Source of the DNA: Eutypa lata | Lineage: Eukaryota; Ascomycota; Sordariomycetes; Xylariales; Diatrypaceae | Length of the DNA stretch: 64,000 nucleotides | Assembly: GCA_022661535.1 (NCBI GenBank) | Contig: JAKULF010000006.1 | Span: 3,343,001-3,407,000 of the forward strand | Direction: 5' to 3' | Translations under genes and position numbers: made by a program | Shown here: positions 35,592 to 47,992 of the stretch, piece after piece | How the letters are laid out: every line of letters begins with the position of its first letter | Position numbering within the stretch: the stretch's first letter is position 1 | Notes under the pieces: model-generated | Seen by the model: the letters and a program-made list of their open reading frames with translations, nothing else | Databases searched by the model: none | Told to the model about the DNA's origin: nothing

Positions 35592-37663
35592 ATACGATTT
35601 ACTAGTATAAAAAGAGAAGAACGAGAATGACTGGAAATGTTCATGGTCATCTAGGGCTGAGGGCTGAATATTAAGAAGGAATTAGCGCCCTATCGAGAGG
35701 GATAGATTAGTAAGGGGTGCTGGGCGTTATGGATGCCATCAATAATTCCTGCATCTTGATTGGATAGTTCGGACCCGGATATCGGATTTTTAAGATCGTG
35801 CGATTTTCAATTCAACGAGGAGTATACAAACTAACTACATACGGGCATAGTTAGCCAGCACGGAAATCCTCCAGATACTGATCGATTTACTCCGATTCTT
35901 GGGAGTTGTATATCTGGGGAAAAGGTTAACCTTTAAAATATTTTTGAAGATAATAGGTAAGACATTAACTAAAGCAAGGTTTCCTTCGTGAAAGAAGTGT
36001 TTGAATCTTCAGCACAATACAGTCTCATATGTACCTAACTAGTTCTACTTCGCTTAGATCAAACCGTTTTAATCCCGGGATACCGGTATGAATCCCTTGC
36101 TTCGCATAATAACTTGATTTGAATTGCTGCATTTGACCAATATCTATGATTGGTCATCGAAATTTCACGCCCATGAGTACGTATCTATAAGCTGATAAGC
36201 CATGTTTCTTTCGAGCTGCATATGTAAGTAAAAGAAGGAGTAGAAAGGACGTTAAAGAAGCGATAGAAAATAAGGTAAGGGGTCTTTATTTATACCCTTT
36301 ACACCTGAGTCAACTTAGGTCTGTCTCCATTTAATAAGGAGAAATACCTAAACAAGGGAAACACCAAGTCTCGGAGCTAAAAATACCACGTACAATTATG
36401 TAGCTAATGCGATACGCGTGTCCACCAAGATTATGACTTTGCTAATCCTGCTTTTCTCCTTCAATATCATGGAAGAAGATATATCTTCCTCGTATTGCGC
36501 CGACTAACTGGGACGGATCTCGGGCTTCAAACCTTATCTATGATAGGCTCGGGCATGATGAATCCTTCTGTTCCTTCGCATTGAAGAATACCCAGCGGAT
36601 ATAGTTCAAGACCCTTTCCCACAGACGTCGGATTCGACGAAAAATGGAAGTTGTAATCCGAACCTGTGCGCCTGAGTACCTATTTTGAAGGGCTATTTTT
36701 AAGGTTCAGGTCGAATGTTAGCATCAGTCCACCTTCAAGCCTGGCCGGTATTAGCCAATCGAAGAACCTGAACGATTAGCGATGCCCGGTCGCCTTTTCC
36801 CAGGCCCCCCAGGCCCTAGTTATAACCACGTTGTTTCCTCAATCGTTAATGATATCTGTTATCAAACTTTACTGAAACATTTCAATGAAACAACCTGTGA
36901 CTTTTTTTTATTAAACGAACTGCTGCTAACTCTTCAGTTTTGACTTCTGAGGGCTTAGCCCGTAGATAAGATCTTCAGTTCTGACGTAGCGCTGCTTCCG
37001 CGTCATCGCTAATCTCCCCATTTAGTGGTGAGTGGACGCGACTACGTACTCAACCCCCACCGCTTAGGCGAAGATTCCACTGAGATTGCTTCAGTGCCGA
37101 TACTCAGACCAGGGATATTACAGGGATATCCAATCGCAGGATAACGCCATAGGAGCCACATCCAGCACAAAGCGGACTTAGCACCTAGAAATTTACCCAT
37201 GTGCATGCAGTCGATCTGCTAAAAAGGAGTGGGTTATCTCCACCTTTCCGCGTCAATACTTGGTTTAGGCCCGGGTAACCTGGCACGGTCCTTGGCTTTT
37301 CCTATCTCCTCCTTTAAGCTCCTATTTTTCACATTCCAACCTGCTGGAAAACTCCAAGACCACAGAGTCCAGAATCTTTTATATTACGGGTTAAGCAATA
37401 ACTACACTAGAGATTGGATCATTATCGTCCTGGCCAATTCGAAAGCTTACCTATACTCGGGGTAACTTCGAGGTGCGACGTTCCGACTTCATCGATGAGA
37501 ACCCTTTAGCAGGCGATTTCTTCCCCCCATCCATGAGACTTGCCGACTCCCGCTGCTGCCCTTGCCCGGAGTGACACGAAAACGGCTATTCACTCGCTTA
37601 CAATTATTTTCTCCCTTTAACCATTGCAGAAAACTTCACACTTAACATACTAAGTATTAAATA
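35592..37663. other. 2-kb intergenic gap
   Basis: The left end should hold the P450 promoter and the right end the glycosyltransferase promoter. A frame at 37229-37465 has no domain. The mixed AT-rich sequence shows no repeat or RNA gene I can support. This gap is a reasonable right border for the cluster. Confidence 0.55.
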
Positions 37664-39109
37664 ATGGGCTTCCCTGAACGGAACGGGCTCCGCTCCTGCG
37701 GCCGGCTCACCCGGTTCCAAAAGATCGCCCTCGCCGTTTTCGCCGTTCTTTTCGTCACGTACCACATAACGCCATACGACAGTCGAGCGAGAGCCTTCTT
37801 CAGGTTCCAGCAGAACAATGTCGAAGACTACCTGCAGAACAGCTTCCCGAGCGACTCGTGGCTATTTAGGGGGCGACAGTATCCTATCGATCCCGACCAA
37901 GATATAGGCATCATACTCAAGACGGGATATGGTACGAAAAACCGAGTCAATGTGGCGTTGCAGGCGCTGGACAATGAAACCTTCTACAGCGATATTATGG
38001 TTGTGCAAGACTTCCCCGTGATGAAGAAGGAGCAAACCTACAACTTCACGAATGGCAAGGAGATACCAGTGATCGACATTATTGGGTGGAACCTCGAACG
38101 GGGCGCTCTTAACGGGACGATGCACCTAGAACGGATGGGCAAATATAAACATCTTGCCGAAGCCATCGAGGCCGAAGAATGGGTCCTTTCTGATGGAATA
38201 GGGAAGGACATGGGGTGGGAGCTCGATGCGATGAAGGTTTGACAGCCTAAAGTATATATTCATTCATCCAGTTCTTAACTAACAGACATGGTGTAGTTCC
38301 TCCCGAGCCTCGAATATGCTTGGCTAAACATGCCCAAGAAGAAGTGGTATCTTCTCTTAGATGACGACACATACATCATCAAACCGTCCCTGGCTTTCCT
38401 TCTCAGTCATATAAACCCCTCGAAGCCGACGTTCCTCGGCAACCCAGTCGGTGATTACAAAGGACGGTTCCCTCATGGCGGTTCGGCGGTAGTAATTTCG
38501 GGTTCAGCGGTCAGCAAGCTATACGACGGACATCCAGAGGTGGTTGCGGAAGGTCACCGGGAATCGCCTACCGCCATCTGGGGAGACAAGCTGCTCTCGA
38601 CAACTTTGATGAAAATCGGCGTGTACCTAGACGAGACATATCGCCGCATGTTCAATGGCGAGAACCCCTGGATGACCCGCATGTGGGCTGACAGGTTCTG
38701 CATGCCACTCGTCTCATTTCACGGACTGGGCGAGAGCGACTTTATGGAACAGGTGGGAACGACGTTTAAAGAGATGGAGGGACCTGTGTTCTGGCGACAG
38801 TTGGGCGATATCTATGGCGCGGCAAATTTCTCCTCGTTCCATAAAGAGCCCATACGAGCGGATAGGGATTTTGTCGGGCGACTCGACGAATACAGCACCA
38901 CGTACAGGGATGTGGAAAACGTGCCCGAATGCATCAGGCTCTGTGGGCAGCACTCCAAGTCATGTCTTGCCTGGACTTTTGATTCAACACTAAGACTATG
39001 CCACACAGCCCCGTGGGCAATTATTGGCGACGCAGCCGAAGGTCGCTTCTCCGGAATCAACGCCCCGTTAGCCGAATGGATAACCAACAAATGCCATCCT
39101 CCGTCATAA
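37664..39109 (+). CDS. Fringe-type glycosyltransferase (GT31-like) with C-terminal PAN-like domain
   Basis: Exons 37664-38236 and 38297-39109, separated by a 60-bp intron with a CTTAACTAAC branch region, give 461 residues. A type II membrane anchor lies near the N-terminus (IALAVFAVLFVTYHI), so the enzyme should face the Golgi lumen. The catalytic region holds KWYLLLDDDTYI, the acidic DxD-type metal and nucleotide-sugar site, then TFLGNPVGDYKGRFPHGGSA and SFHGLGE, matching fungal fringe/beta-1,3-galactosyltransferase-like proteins. The last 75 residues have spaced cysteines (ECIRLCGQHSKSCLAWTFD, LCHTAPW, ITNKC) resembling a PAN/apple binding module. It may glycosylate secreted proteins or cell-wall glycans. 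A role in modifying a cluster product is possible but weakly supported, since the Golgi-facing topology fits proteins better. Confidence 0.86.
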
Positions 39110-40811
39110 GATCCTCTCATCAACATCAACTTGTTACGTATATAATTATCTTTTCATTGTTTTTCGTCGGTTTTTATTTTATTACACTCTGTGCTCACGA
39201 CATACGAGACGGATAACGCTACTCGGAGGATGGGGTTTGGTTTTACCAGGAAATGAATGGGAAAGGCGCGGGCTCTTATAGACTTGGAAGAGAGGATATG
39301 TATGACTTTCGGCGGATATGATACCCAGGGAAAAGAAAGTCTTCACGCACGTAATGCTAGGTATTCCCGAAAAAAGTTCCCTGGATGACAACTACCTAGG
39401 TAATCCTAATGGAGATTACGAAATCTCAAATAACAAACAACGTATGATCATTTAGCTTTGGCTATTAATGACGCTCGTGTTTATCTGGAATGTGGTGTTC
39501 TATTCTATCACGAAACGGCTCCTGTCTTGTTGGAACTACCTACATGTTACAACAACATATGCCACTTGTGCTATTACGGTCTCGCGGATGGAGGGTTTTG
39601 AATCGATCAGATCAGGACGTGACACCTTATGATGGTGTATAATTACCACGATTATGCAGCGTCGCCTCTGACCAATCTCACGAGGCAGCACATTAGGAGT
39701 AAAGTGGGGATTGCGGCATGTACGTAGTGTAACGGTGGCATGGTGCGAATGAAATTAACTAAAGCAGGGCAATGTCGGACATAATAAAATCACATGTCCG
39801 AAGTAGGACACGATACCTCTCCAACGTCGATAGACAAATTAATTACTTTTGTGAATAACTTCGAAACTGGACGGAAGTGACAAGCGCCCAGTTAGCCACA
39901 CGTGGCTTAACTACGCTGTTCATACCGATGTCGTTCGCGCTCTCGTGCTTGACCTATGCACGTAGCAGCTGTAGTACATGTAGTTAGCTGCCTGCCCCAG
40001 ATCTCAACACCACACCCACCTGCAGCATTTCGAAGGTTGATGACGTGTGGGGCACATATTCTAGCTGACTTAGCTTCAATCCCTAGAAAAAGCGCAGAGG
40101 GGTTCAAATGATCAGCGAAGAAAAGCTTTGACGTCAATTCCCCCCTTCTGCCTTAGTTTCCCATTTTAGAGCCGCCTTCGGATGGTTGAGAGAGAGGAGT
40201 GTACAGTACACTACTATTAACGATTAGCTGAGCAATAGTTACTCCAAGTCCTCCTTTATTAATAGCTTCTTCCAACCTCCTCATCCCCTCTAAAGAGAAT
40301 GTTGGTCCTACTTACACCAACTGCCTAATATACATTACATACATACATACGTACATATCGACGTTGCTTACTTAGGCACTTTCAGATAAAAGGTATTGCG
40401 AGTTGCTGACTGTCTGTTCCGCAGTTTCCGGCGCTTTCTTATTAACTACCTCTACCGAAATATCCTAGTCCCGTCTCAACCTAAGCTCATTCACACGAAT
40501 TATCTTCAGTGGCTTGTAGTCAGTCAGTTACCTTTTGTGTCATTAAATAACCTTTGGCTTTTTTATGGAGCTCAGCTCTCCACTATCCTCACCTATCATC
40601 GACCCATCACTTGTTATTCCCTATCATATCCCTCGCCGGTAATAAATCAGCAAGAGACCAATGAGACAAGCGAGTAACCACGCAGACTGATAAGTTCAGG
40701 GGCAGATATTCCCATAGGATAGCCTCACCCGCTTAATCGGCTATTCGAACTTGACCATCGCCCTACAAGGCCGTCCGCCCTCCCTTATCGCACTCTACCT
40801 ACCATACAACC
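39110..40811. other. Intergenic, promoter of the oxysterol-binding protein gene
   Basis: Contains a TACCTAGGTA palindrome at 39393-39402 and an ACATAC tract near 40335-40355. From about 40390 the plus strand becomes CT-rich, as in fungal 5' leaders. Frames at 39907-40137 and 40396-40677 lack coding character. Confidence 0.55.
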
Positions 40812-42216
40812 ATGTCAGAGCCTACGCAAAACCCGCAAGCCAGCGGTGCCGGTTGGGCTGCTTTCCTCAAGGTCAGCATTTGATAGACCTACCTTTTAGC
40901 AGCATGTTTGTTATCGAAATTTCCGGATGGGTGGCCTAACGTATAATAGTCCATCGCCTCCTTCAACGGCGACCTCTCCTCGCTCACCGCCCCTCCCTTC
41001 ATTCTTTCGTCTACGAGTCTCACCGAGTTCAGTTCGTACTGGGCTGAACACCCGACCGTATTTGCGGCACCCGCAAAGGAAGCAGATCCTGTCAAGAGAA
41101 CACTCCTAGTGCTGAAATGGTTCTTGACCACTCTCAAGCAGCAGTACGCTAGTCGGAGCGAGAAATACGGCAACGAGAAGAAACCCCTTAACCCCTTCCT
41201 CGGCGAGCTGTTCCTGGGCAAATGGGAAGATGATGCTGGTATAACTGAGTTGGACAGTGAGCAAGTTAGGTAAGCTCATCGATTTTCCTCCGGGCTTGTT
41301 CGGGTGTCAAACGGCGATTTCTGACGGAACCATCCACAGCCACCATCCACCCGCGACAGCGTATAGCATCATCAACCAAGCCTCCGGCGTCCACCTCGAG
41401 GGCTACAACGCCCAGAAGGCCAGCTTCTCCAAAACCATCTACATCAAGCAAATCGGCAACGCGGTGCTCACCGTGCCCGTCCCCGGCAGCAGCGACCCAC
41501 AGGAGAAGGACACCTACCTGATAACGCTGCCGTCGCTCCACGTCGAGGGCCTGCTCTTCGGGTCCCCGTTCATCGAGCTCGACGGCGCCTCCTACATCAC
41601 GTCGTCGACGGGCTACACGGCCAAGATCGACTACAGCGGCAAGGGGTGGGTCAGCGGGAAGAAGAACTCGTTCACGGCGACGCTGTACCCGACGGGCAAG
41701 GAGAAGGAGGTCCTGTACAACGCCTCGGGCCAGTGGACCAAGACCTTCGACATGTACTCGGGGCCGGCGAAGCGCAACTCCCCCGACACCCTGGTCGAGA
41801 CGTGGAACCCGGCCACGACGCCCATGACGGCGCTGGCCGTCGCCCCGCTCGAGAAGCAGCACCCGCTCGAGTCCCGCCGCGCCTGGGCCAACGTCGCCGC
41901 CGGTATCGCCCGGGGCGACATGGACTACGTGGGGCGCGAGAAGGCCAAGATCGAGAACGCCCAGCGCGCCATGCGCAAGAGGGAGCGTGACGAGGGCCGC
42001 GTCTGGGAGCGCCGCTTCTTCAGCGCCGCCGCCGACGGGAAGGATGCTGTCCTGGAGAAGCTGGGCCGGGTCGTCGGCCTGGCCGAGAACGGCGACGCCG
42101 ATAAGACGGGCGGCCTCTGGAGGTACGATCCCGCGAAGGCCGAGAAGCTGAAGACCCTCGGGGAGCCCACCGAGGAGGAGAAGGTGGCGCTGGCGAGGGA
42201 TTTGCTGGGGCAGTGA
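40812..42216 (+). CDS. Oxysterol-binding protein homologue, Osh4/Kes1 type
   Basis: Exons 40812-40871, 40950-41269 and 41340-42216 join in phase to 418 residues, close to yeast Osh4/Kes1 (about 430). The first exon encodes [20 protein letters not shown] and leads into [17 protein letters not shown], the lid region. The family fingerprint EQVSHHPP is rebuilt exactly across the second intron (EQVS|HHPP), with [13 protein letters not shown] before it. The C-terminal part is highly charged ([29 protein letters not shown]). There is no PH, ankyrin or GOLD domain, so this is a short, soluble member. Such proteins exchange sterol and PI4P between ER and Golgi or plasma membrane. Nothing links it to the cluster; it looks like a housekeeping flank gene. 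Confidence 0.95.
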
Positions 42217-44972
42217 GGTGATGAGACTTATGAGGGCGTATCGGGAAGAATCGAAATCGAAACCGAGAATCGAAATTAGGGCAGAGACGACTTCTATCTC
42301 ACGCTGCTACAGGCGTGCGTCGTTGTTAATAGCTCGAGGTAACAATATCCAACTTCAGTTAACTACCTAGGTAGGTAGGTAGCTTAAGCCGAATGGATTT
42401 CGGCGGGATAGGGATAGGGATAGGGATACGAATGGATGTTCAAATGAATGATGTAGCAGTAGTGGCGGTGGTGGTGATAGCAGAGACGATGCATACATCT
42501 GCAGGTTTCGTCCGACGTCGAACAACAATGATAAGAATACAAACAAAGGATAATATCGAACAGCTATTAATAGACCAATTCGTTTTGCTACGAGAGAACA
42601 GAAAGGGGGCGAGAACTAACTTCATACTTAAGTAAGTAGATACACATTTACTTACGTAGGTAAGTACTTATGCAAGGCGTTTGGGAATAAAGTCCGTCGG
42701 AATACGGTAAGTACTCGTTTAGTGCTCCGTGCTTAATGTGCGTGCCGAACATGTCATACGCGTATAGCGTATACGTAGCTCCATACATGAAGTCTAGATG
42801 GGGGGGGAGCTGCAGGATCCATCATCTACCTACATAACATGTAGGTTCAACAGAGCCGGTTACCCGTTTTGAGGTATATCCATACCTACTTTATACATGC
42901 TTAGGTAAGTACATGTAGGTTAGTATTCTTATCCAAATTATTCTAGACACCAATCATTGTAAGCTTCTGCTGGCAGATGAAGTGGCACTCGCTATTAATC
43001 TGGTAACTTAGCGTTTTTTTATCTCTTCTCCTAATACTCTTCCCATCTCTTCTCTTTTCCACCATCATCAGAGCTATGTATGTGTGTTTTGTTTCTTATG
43101 CTAGGCTAGTCTAGATGTTTGGATCGATCGTGATTGTATGGGATTTGGAAAGATAGTTGTCAGCGTCTGGGAAGTTTTGCGAGTGCAGGCTACGTAGGAG
43201 TATCACGATAGTAGTCCTATACTTAACTTATTATATTGGATATTGTGTCTCAGAGCCTGCTGATTGATAGGAGTGTTGATTCATCGGCTTGTTTGCTTGC
43301 TCCGGAATGACGGTGGGGGAATTCGGGGGACGGGGGTTTTCAGATCGTCATGGTTGACGAGATATTGTCGGACCTACGACTAACTATTCAGTCATCGATC
43401 AAGACTCCATGGCCTTCTTGTTCTTGGCAATGGAGATCTCATCGTCTTCACTCCTATTATCAAGGTAGTTGAAGGTGGTAGAATACTACGCAATAGGAAC
43501 GGGGTTGAGGTTTGAAAGTGGTTGCCATGATGGATACCCTAACACATCAATACTAACATATTGTACCTGTATCTAGAGAGTTTTCTATATTATGTAGGCC
43601 CTAGTGCAGAGTGTTTCCTTTATCTAATACAACGTATTCACCTTACCAACTGCGAAGTTTGTAGATATGTGTCATCAGTAACTCTGTCATGGAATTATCT
43701 CATGTACAGTTAATACTGTGTTTAAATCACTATATTTAATTAATACATGTGAAGAGCTAGGTGTCATTTTACTGGTCTCAGAAAGCTTGATCTGTTGTCA
43801 GGAATATTAAGGACAGAAATCTAGCTATCTGGGTGCCATCTGGCTGCAAACATCGGAATGATGACGTCTGACACCGCCTCCCTCTGTTTGACCTGATGGC
43901 TCTCAGCCACTACTTTGTGATCTCACCAAATCTCCCAAAATACAACAATAAATCGCGATTAAAGCATATATATACAAGTGACCGCCCAGTTAAAATAAGC
44001 AAACTTTTGTTATATAAAGCGAATGTATGAAGTGAATACCTAGGTCCTTTCATTCCTATTACATAGGGTGATTGTGCCAAAAGTTCAATGACCAAGTACG
44101 CACATGGACATCCAATTCATTTTTAGAGTAAATAACACTTATTGTACAGTTTGCTTAGTTCCTGCAGCAGTAATATCAAGTGGGAGGACATCAACCTCAC
44201 CTTAGGTGTTAGAATTCCGTACGAAACATAAGATTCTAGTATCCTTTACTCAACTAGTATAGTTTCTGTCACACGGGGAATGAAGCCTAGTCCTGTTAAC
44301 TACAGGATATCTATAAAGACAACCAACATGCTAACAAACTTAAAAGTTATTCAACCGTACTGGAATACAAAGATGCCTAATAATATCAACACACATATCA
44401 TCAACGGTTACGACGACTAAATAATAATGAGTATCCGTACTATAATTTGTATATAAATAGCTGTCGTCCCTCCAGACAGTGGAGTTATAGAAAGAAGGTC
44501 ATCATGGACATTAGGACTAAAGAAAATTATCAATTAAGTAGAACCTTAGTTCCAAGTCCCGTAGCCCTTATCACAGTTTTAAACATTTTGATATACAACT
44601 TAAATATTTCACTTGTCTCTGTGAAAAGCGGGAACTACCTGTTGTATGTGCCTTCTTTCTCTAGAACCCTAGCAGACAGATATATAAACTTTCACATAAG
44701 TTCACATTCCGTATGAAGGCTTGACCCCCTATTGAAATATACGCTACAAATATGTGGCCAGCACCGTCTCCTTTAAGAGCCAGAAACCATGAGAAAAGAC
44801 ACATGCAGTATAGTAATAGAACGAAGACAAGTGTTCCTATTACACGATAGCTTGACATCCCCAGACCACCGTTGACTGGCCGGCGTACTCGGTCATCGTG
44901 AGCAATCTCGTGTCCCGAACACGTCGCCGGTGACCTCCCCCGGGACCCGCTCCGATGCGCACTCCTACCGAC
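42217..44972. other. Intergenic, repeat-containing
   Basis: Follows the oxysterol-binding protein gene. It has a TACCTAGGTA palindrome with extra TAGG units (42364-42380), four GGGATA units at 42405-42428, many TAGG/TACC tracts up to 42920, and ACCTAGGT at 44038-44045. Frames at 42393-42635, 43910-44095, 44447-44716 and antisense 44661-45062 show no recognisable domain. No RNA gene was found. Confidence 0.5.
42405..42428. repeat. (GGGATA)4 tandem hexamer
   Basis: Four perfect copies of GGGATA lie 190 bases after the oxysterol-binding protein stop codon. It resembles but does not equal the fungal telomere unit TTAGGG, so I treat it as a simple microsatellite. Confidence 0.85.
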
Positions 44973-45047
44973 CTCATCGTCGAGTACTTTACCCCTCGCA
45001 TAAATGAACTCATCGTCGAGTACTTGCTCTACCCCTCGCATAAATGA
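44973..45047. repeat. Tandem 35-bp direct repeat upstream of the coiled-coil gene
   Basis: Copy one spans 44973-45007 and copy two 45009-45047. Both share CTCATCGTCGAGTACTT and TACCCCTCGCATAAATGA, and copy two has a four-base insertion (GCTC) between them. It lies about 75 bases before a TATTTAAA element and about 500 before the coding start, so it may be a duplicated regulatory site. Confidence 0.8.
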
Positions 45048-45122
45048 CTTTGTACCGGTCAAAGCTCTGCATTAGGCGTGTAGTTTCCTCAGAAACCCAT
45101 TGAACCAGTCATCCCCTCTTAC

Positions 45123-45130
45123 TATTTAAA
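45123..45130 (+). promoter_or_regulatory. TATTTAAA core promoter element
   Basis: TATTTAAA at 45123-45130 precedes a CT- and CAA-rich stretch (45145-45290), the composition of leaders of strongly expressed fungal genes. It also lies shortly after the tandem repeat. Confidence 0.4.
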
Positions 45131-45318
45131 GCCAGAGACCTTCCACTCTCGATCTTTTCCAAACAATCTCTTCACCACCAACCACCAGCTTACGAACCTC
45201 AACTTCCGAAGCTCTACTTCAGAAAGCAACAACAAACAATCTCTCTACCCAAACAACAACAACAACAACAATAACTACTACTACCATTCCGAGGACTTTT
45301 CCGCAAGCAGAACTCAAT

Positions 45319-45504
45319 GTATGTAACGTCCACTGTTTTCAATCCCCCTCCATAACAATCCAATCCAATCCAATTCTGGGTTTCGAAGCCACTAGAAGTC
45401 TATGTTCAGAACCTCTTGAATACACACCAAGACCTCCCACACCTCATTTCATGACATTCCATCATATGGGTATCGAACATTGCTAACTTTAGTTGTTATT
45501 ACAG
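45319..45504 (+). other. Probable 5'-UTR intron of the coiled-coil gene
   Basis: A GTATGT donor at 45319 and an acceptor TTGTTATTACAG ending at 45504 lie between the CAA-rich leader and the ATG at 45512. A leader intron placed just before the start codon is common in highly expressed fungal genes. The inference rests on splice motifs and composition only. Confidence 0.5.
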
Positions 45505-45511
45505 CGTCGCA

Positions 45512-45835
45512 ATGGCAGACCTTGCGAAGGAACTCGAAGAGACGAAGGCAGAGGTGAATCGCCTGAAAGCCTCGCTAGCCTCGCTTGAGGAGAAGGCGAG
45601 AGCCTACAAAGAGCAGGCCGACGATCTGAAGGCGCGTGCTTCCCTCTGGGAGTGCCTGGTCCGTAGCCATGAGAAGCGAGCCGACGACGCGGAGGAGGAC
45701 CGTTCCCAGTTGGAGCGCGAACTTTCGGATTTCCAAGCTAATGGCGTCCGGACCGATCACGATAACCGCTGCCGCGGCCTTGTGGAGGACGAGAACTACG
45801 ATGATGACGAGGAGGTCAACCGTGGAGGATACTAG
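45512..45835 (+). CDS. Small coiled-coil protein, unknown function
   Basis: This 107-residue protein starts MADLAKELEETKAEVNRLKA. Heptad spacing of Leu/Ala with Glu/Lys continues to about residue 75 (SLEEKARAYKEQADDLKAR, RSQLERELSDFQ), predicting one long alpha-helical coiled coil. It ends in a very acidic tail (EDENYDDDEEVN). There is no signal peptide or membrane segment. I do not recognise a family; the heptads alone resemble segments of many cytoskeletal or tropomyosin-like proteins. The organised promoter, CAA-rich leader and probable leader intron argue that it is a real, well-expressed gene and not chance. The ATG context GTCGCAATGG is reasonable. Confidence 0.68.
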   Translation: MADLAKELEETKAEVNRLKASLASLEEKARAYKEQADDLKARASLWECLVRSHEKRADDAEEDRSQLERELSDFQANGVRTDHDNRCRGLVEDENYDDDEEVNRGGY

Positions 45836-47992
45836 ACCGACCCATGGTGGATCCCCGGATTCTTCTTCTCCTTTCGGAGGAAGAATGGTAGTCACTGAGT
45901 AGCTGGCTGGTGAACCGCGATGGAACGGGACAAAAAAAAACATGGCTTTCTTTTTCACTTCGGATAATAGGCCCGGTGAGGGACCGCGGAGTACGGAAAA
46001 TTTGGGAGGAAAAATCGACGCAATAATGGCCATAGATTAGTTCTACTATTACCAATAGTCATTCAATGCTAAGATGATGATCTCCCCCAAACGATGCATC
46101 CATGCAAACACCCTGAAGCAAGTTTGTCGCTTCTACTTCTGCCTCCTGTTTCTATACGTGATAATTCTCCAGATAAGCTACTAATTTCGATATCGCTTAC
46201 CGTATCGATATGTCTAATTCTCTTGTCCACATCAGGTCGGGAGCTGCCTGTTTACGTAGATTCCGCGATGTCCATAACCATGACAACAATAGCAATACAC
46301 TGAGGTGAGCTTTCCATAGGTATTCAGTCAACAATTACCCACAGATTTCTGGGGCGTTATTGTGTCTATTTGTATGCTCTTCTGCATGCGTAGATCTCTA
46401 TTACAGACGCGCACAGCTTCTCGTAATATGGATTGTCCCTTCTTCGCCAGCTGCCCCATAGAAGCCCTGGGATACAGTGTGGTGTTTTGACTACGTATTC
46501 CTGTAAGAGCATATTTAATTTACGGTGTTGATCACCCCATCAGTTGGGTCGGTCTTTGCTGCTGCAAGTCTCACCAGTGCTTGGAGATATCACACAACCC
46601 AGGGCTGTCTAGGGCTGCAGCGAAAGCATTGGGTATTGTAGGATGATTCGTTGCACAGTCTAAAAGAAGAACCTAGAGAACGAAAATTCTTTCTGGTGCG
46701 CTATGCTCGGGGTGTTTTGTCTTAGAAGATTTATTAATGTGAACCGTAGTATCAGGATAGGCATGTTAATTACTGGTAGGAAGAGTTTGCAGTGTAGCTT
46801 ATTAGATCCCGTGAAAAAGCGTCATTCGGCCGGCCGCGTGCCGTACTAATATTTCTTTCCGTGGGTACGAGAGTAAAGTAAAACCAGGAATTCCAATCAA
46901 TCAAGAACTCGACAAACTAATAGACGCGAGACCGGCGACGAGAATTTACGACAAGCCTGCAAGTCTACCGGGCCTTCTGCAAGTTAAGCATGCTGTACTA
47001 TTCATTCTAGTGATCTACACCTAGTAAGTGTTTATTTTGACACATTGATTTCATATTGAATGGACAGGTAAGCAGAGGCTTAACATCCCATTTCTCGCGT
47101 AGGGATGTAGATAAATTGCAGCAACAGACGGCAAGAAAAATGCTGGAACACGGGGAAAGGAGTTGTCGCCGCTTTATTGGAATACCAGCTAATACTGGCT
47201 GGAATACAAATTCTAGAGGACGAAATTTTGGATTACGACTAGACATTGTTTTGATCAGCATAAGATGGAACTTCCTGTAGTAAATTCCCTTCTTTTGCTA
47301 CCATCCACTCCCTTTCAAATGGCCGAGTATGAACTACGGTGCTTAGAACAGAAAACCTTTATCAAGTGCCCACTGGCTACTGCTAACCAAATGAAAGGTG
47401 GAAGGTGTAACTATTGGCTAAACCGACATGCTGGAATCAAACCAGGTCCTCTAATATGGTGAGAAGAGGAAATAGTTCCATATAAAATGTACAGTTTATT
47501 TCGGTAAAAGCATCTAGTTGATCTAAATCCTTGAAGACAATACACATATCATATGCCCCTCAATGTACATATGTAGTCAAAAAGGGTACACCAAACTGCC
47601 ACAGTGGCTCATGACCATTAGTTACCCAAATTAATTAGTGTGGCTAGTGAGCACCTTACCCAGCCTGCCAGCTTACAGTAGTAGGTATTGTATTGATGTC
47701 AATTGCTCTAGTAAAGCACTGCCCTGTCACTGCTATTACAGCCACTGCAACCACTAAGGAGCTCTGACCCCAATTGGTCATTGACGACTGCGCCCATCTC
47801 ACATTCCGTTAGTTAACAACGAATAGGCAACACAATTTCTCTATTCTCTACCATTGCCGACACCATCTCCGCCTCGTATCCTCACGATTTATCTCCAACC
47901 GTCGGACTGATGTTATTTAGAGTGTGACCTTATCTTGTCTTTTCCATTGAACTATACCGATTCCCGGTCTTGCGCGCGTTCTATCACCAGTC
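45836..47992. other. 2.1-kb intergenic gap
   Basis: Lies between the coiled-coil gene and the Vps35 gene. Frames at 46094-46303, 47007-47280 and 47265-47462 have no domains or splice partners. The right end, from about 47820, is CT-rich and probably the Vps35 leader. Confidence 0.55.

Noticed and set aside
42405..42428. Telomere-like GGGATA repeat
   Set aside because: The unit is GGGATA, not TTAGGG, only four copies exist, and it lies among housekeeping genes, so it is a microsatellite and not a telomere trace.
44661..45062. Antisense 133-residue frame upstream of the coiled-coil gene
   Set aside because: Its apparent repeat comes from the tandem DNA repeat. It has no domain and overlaps the likely promoter.
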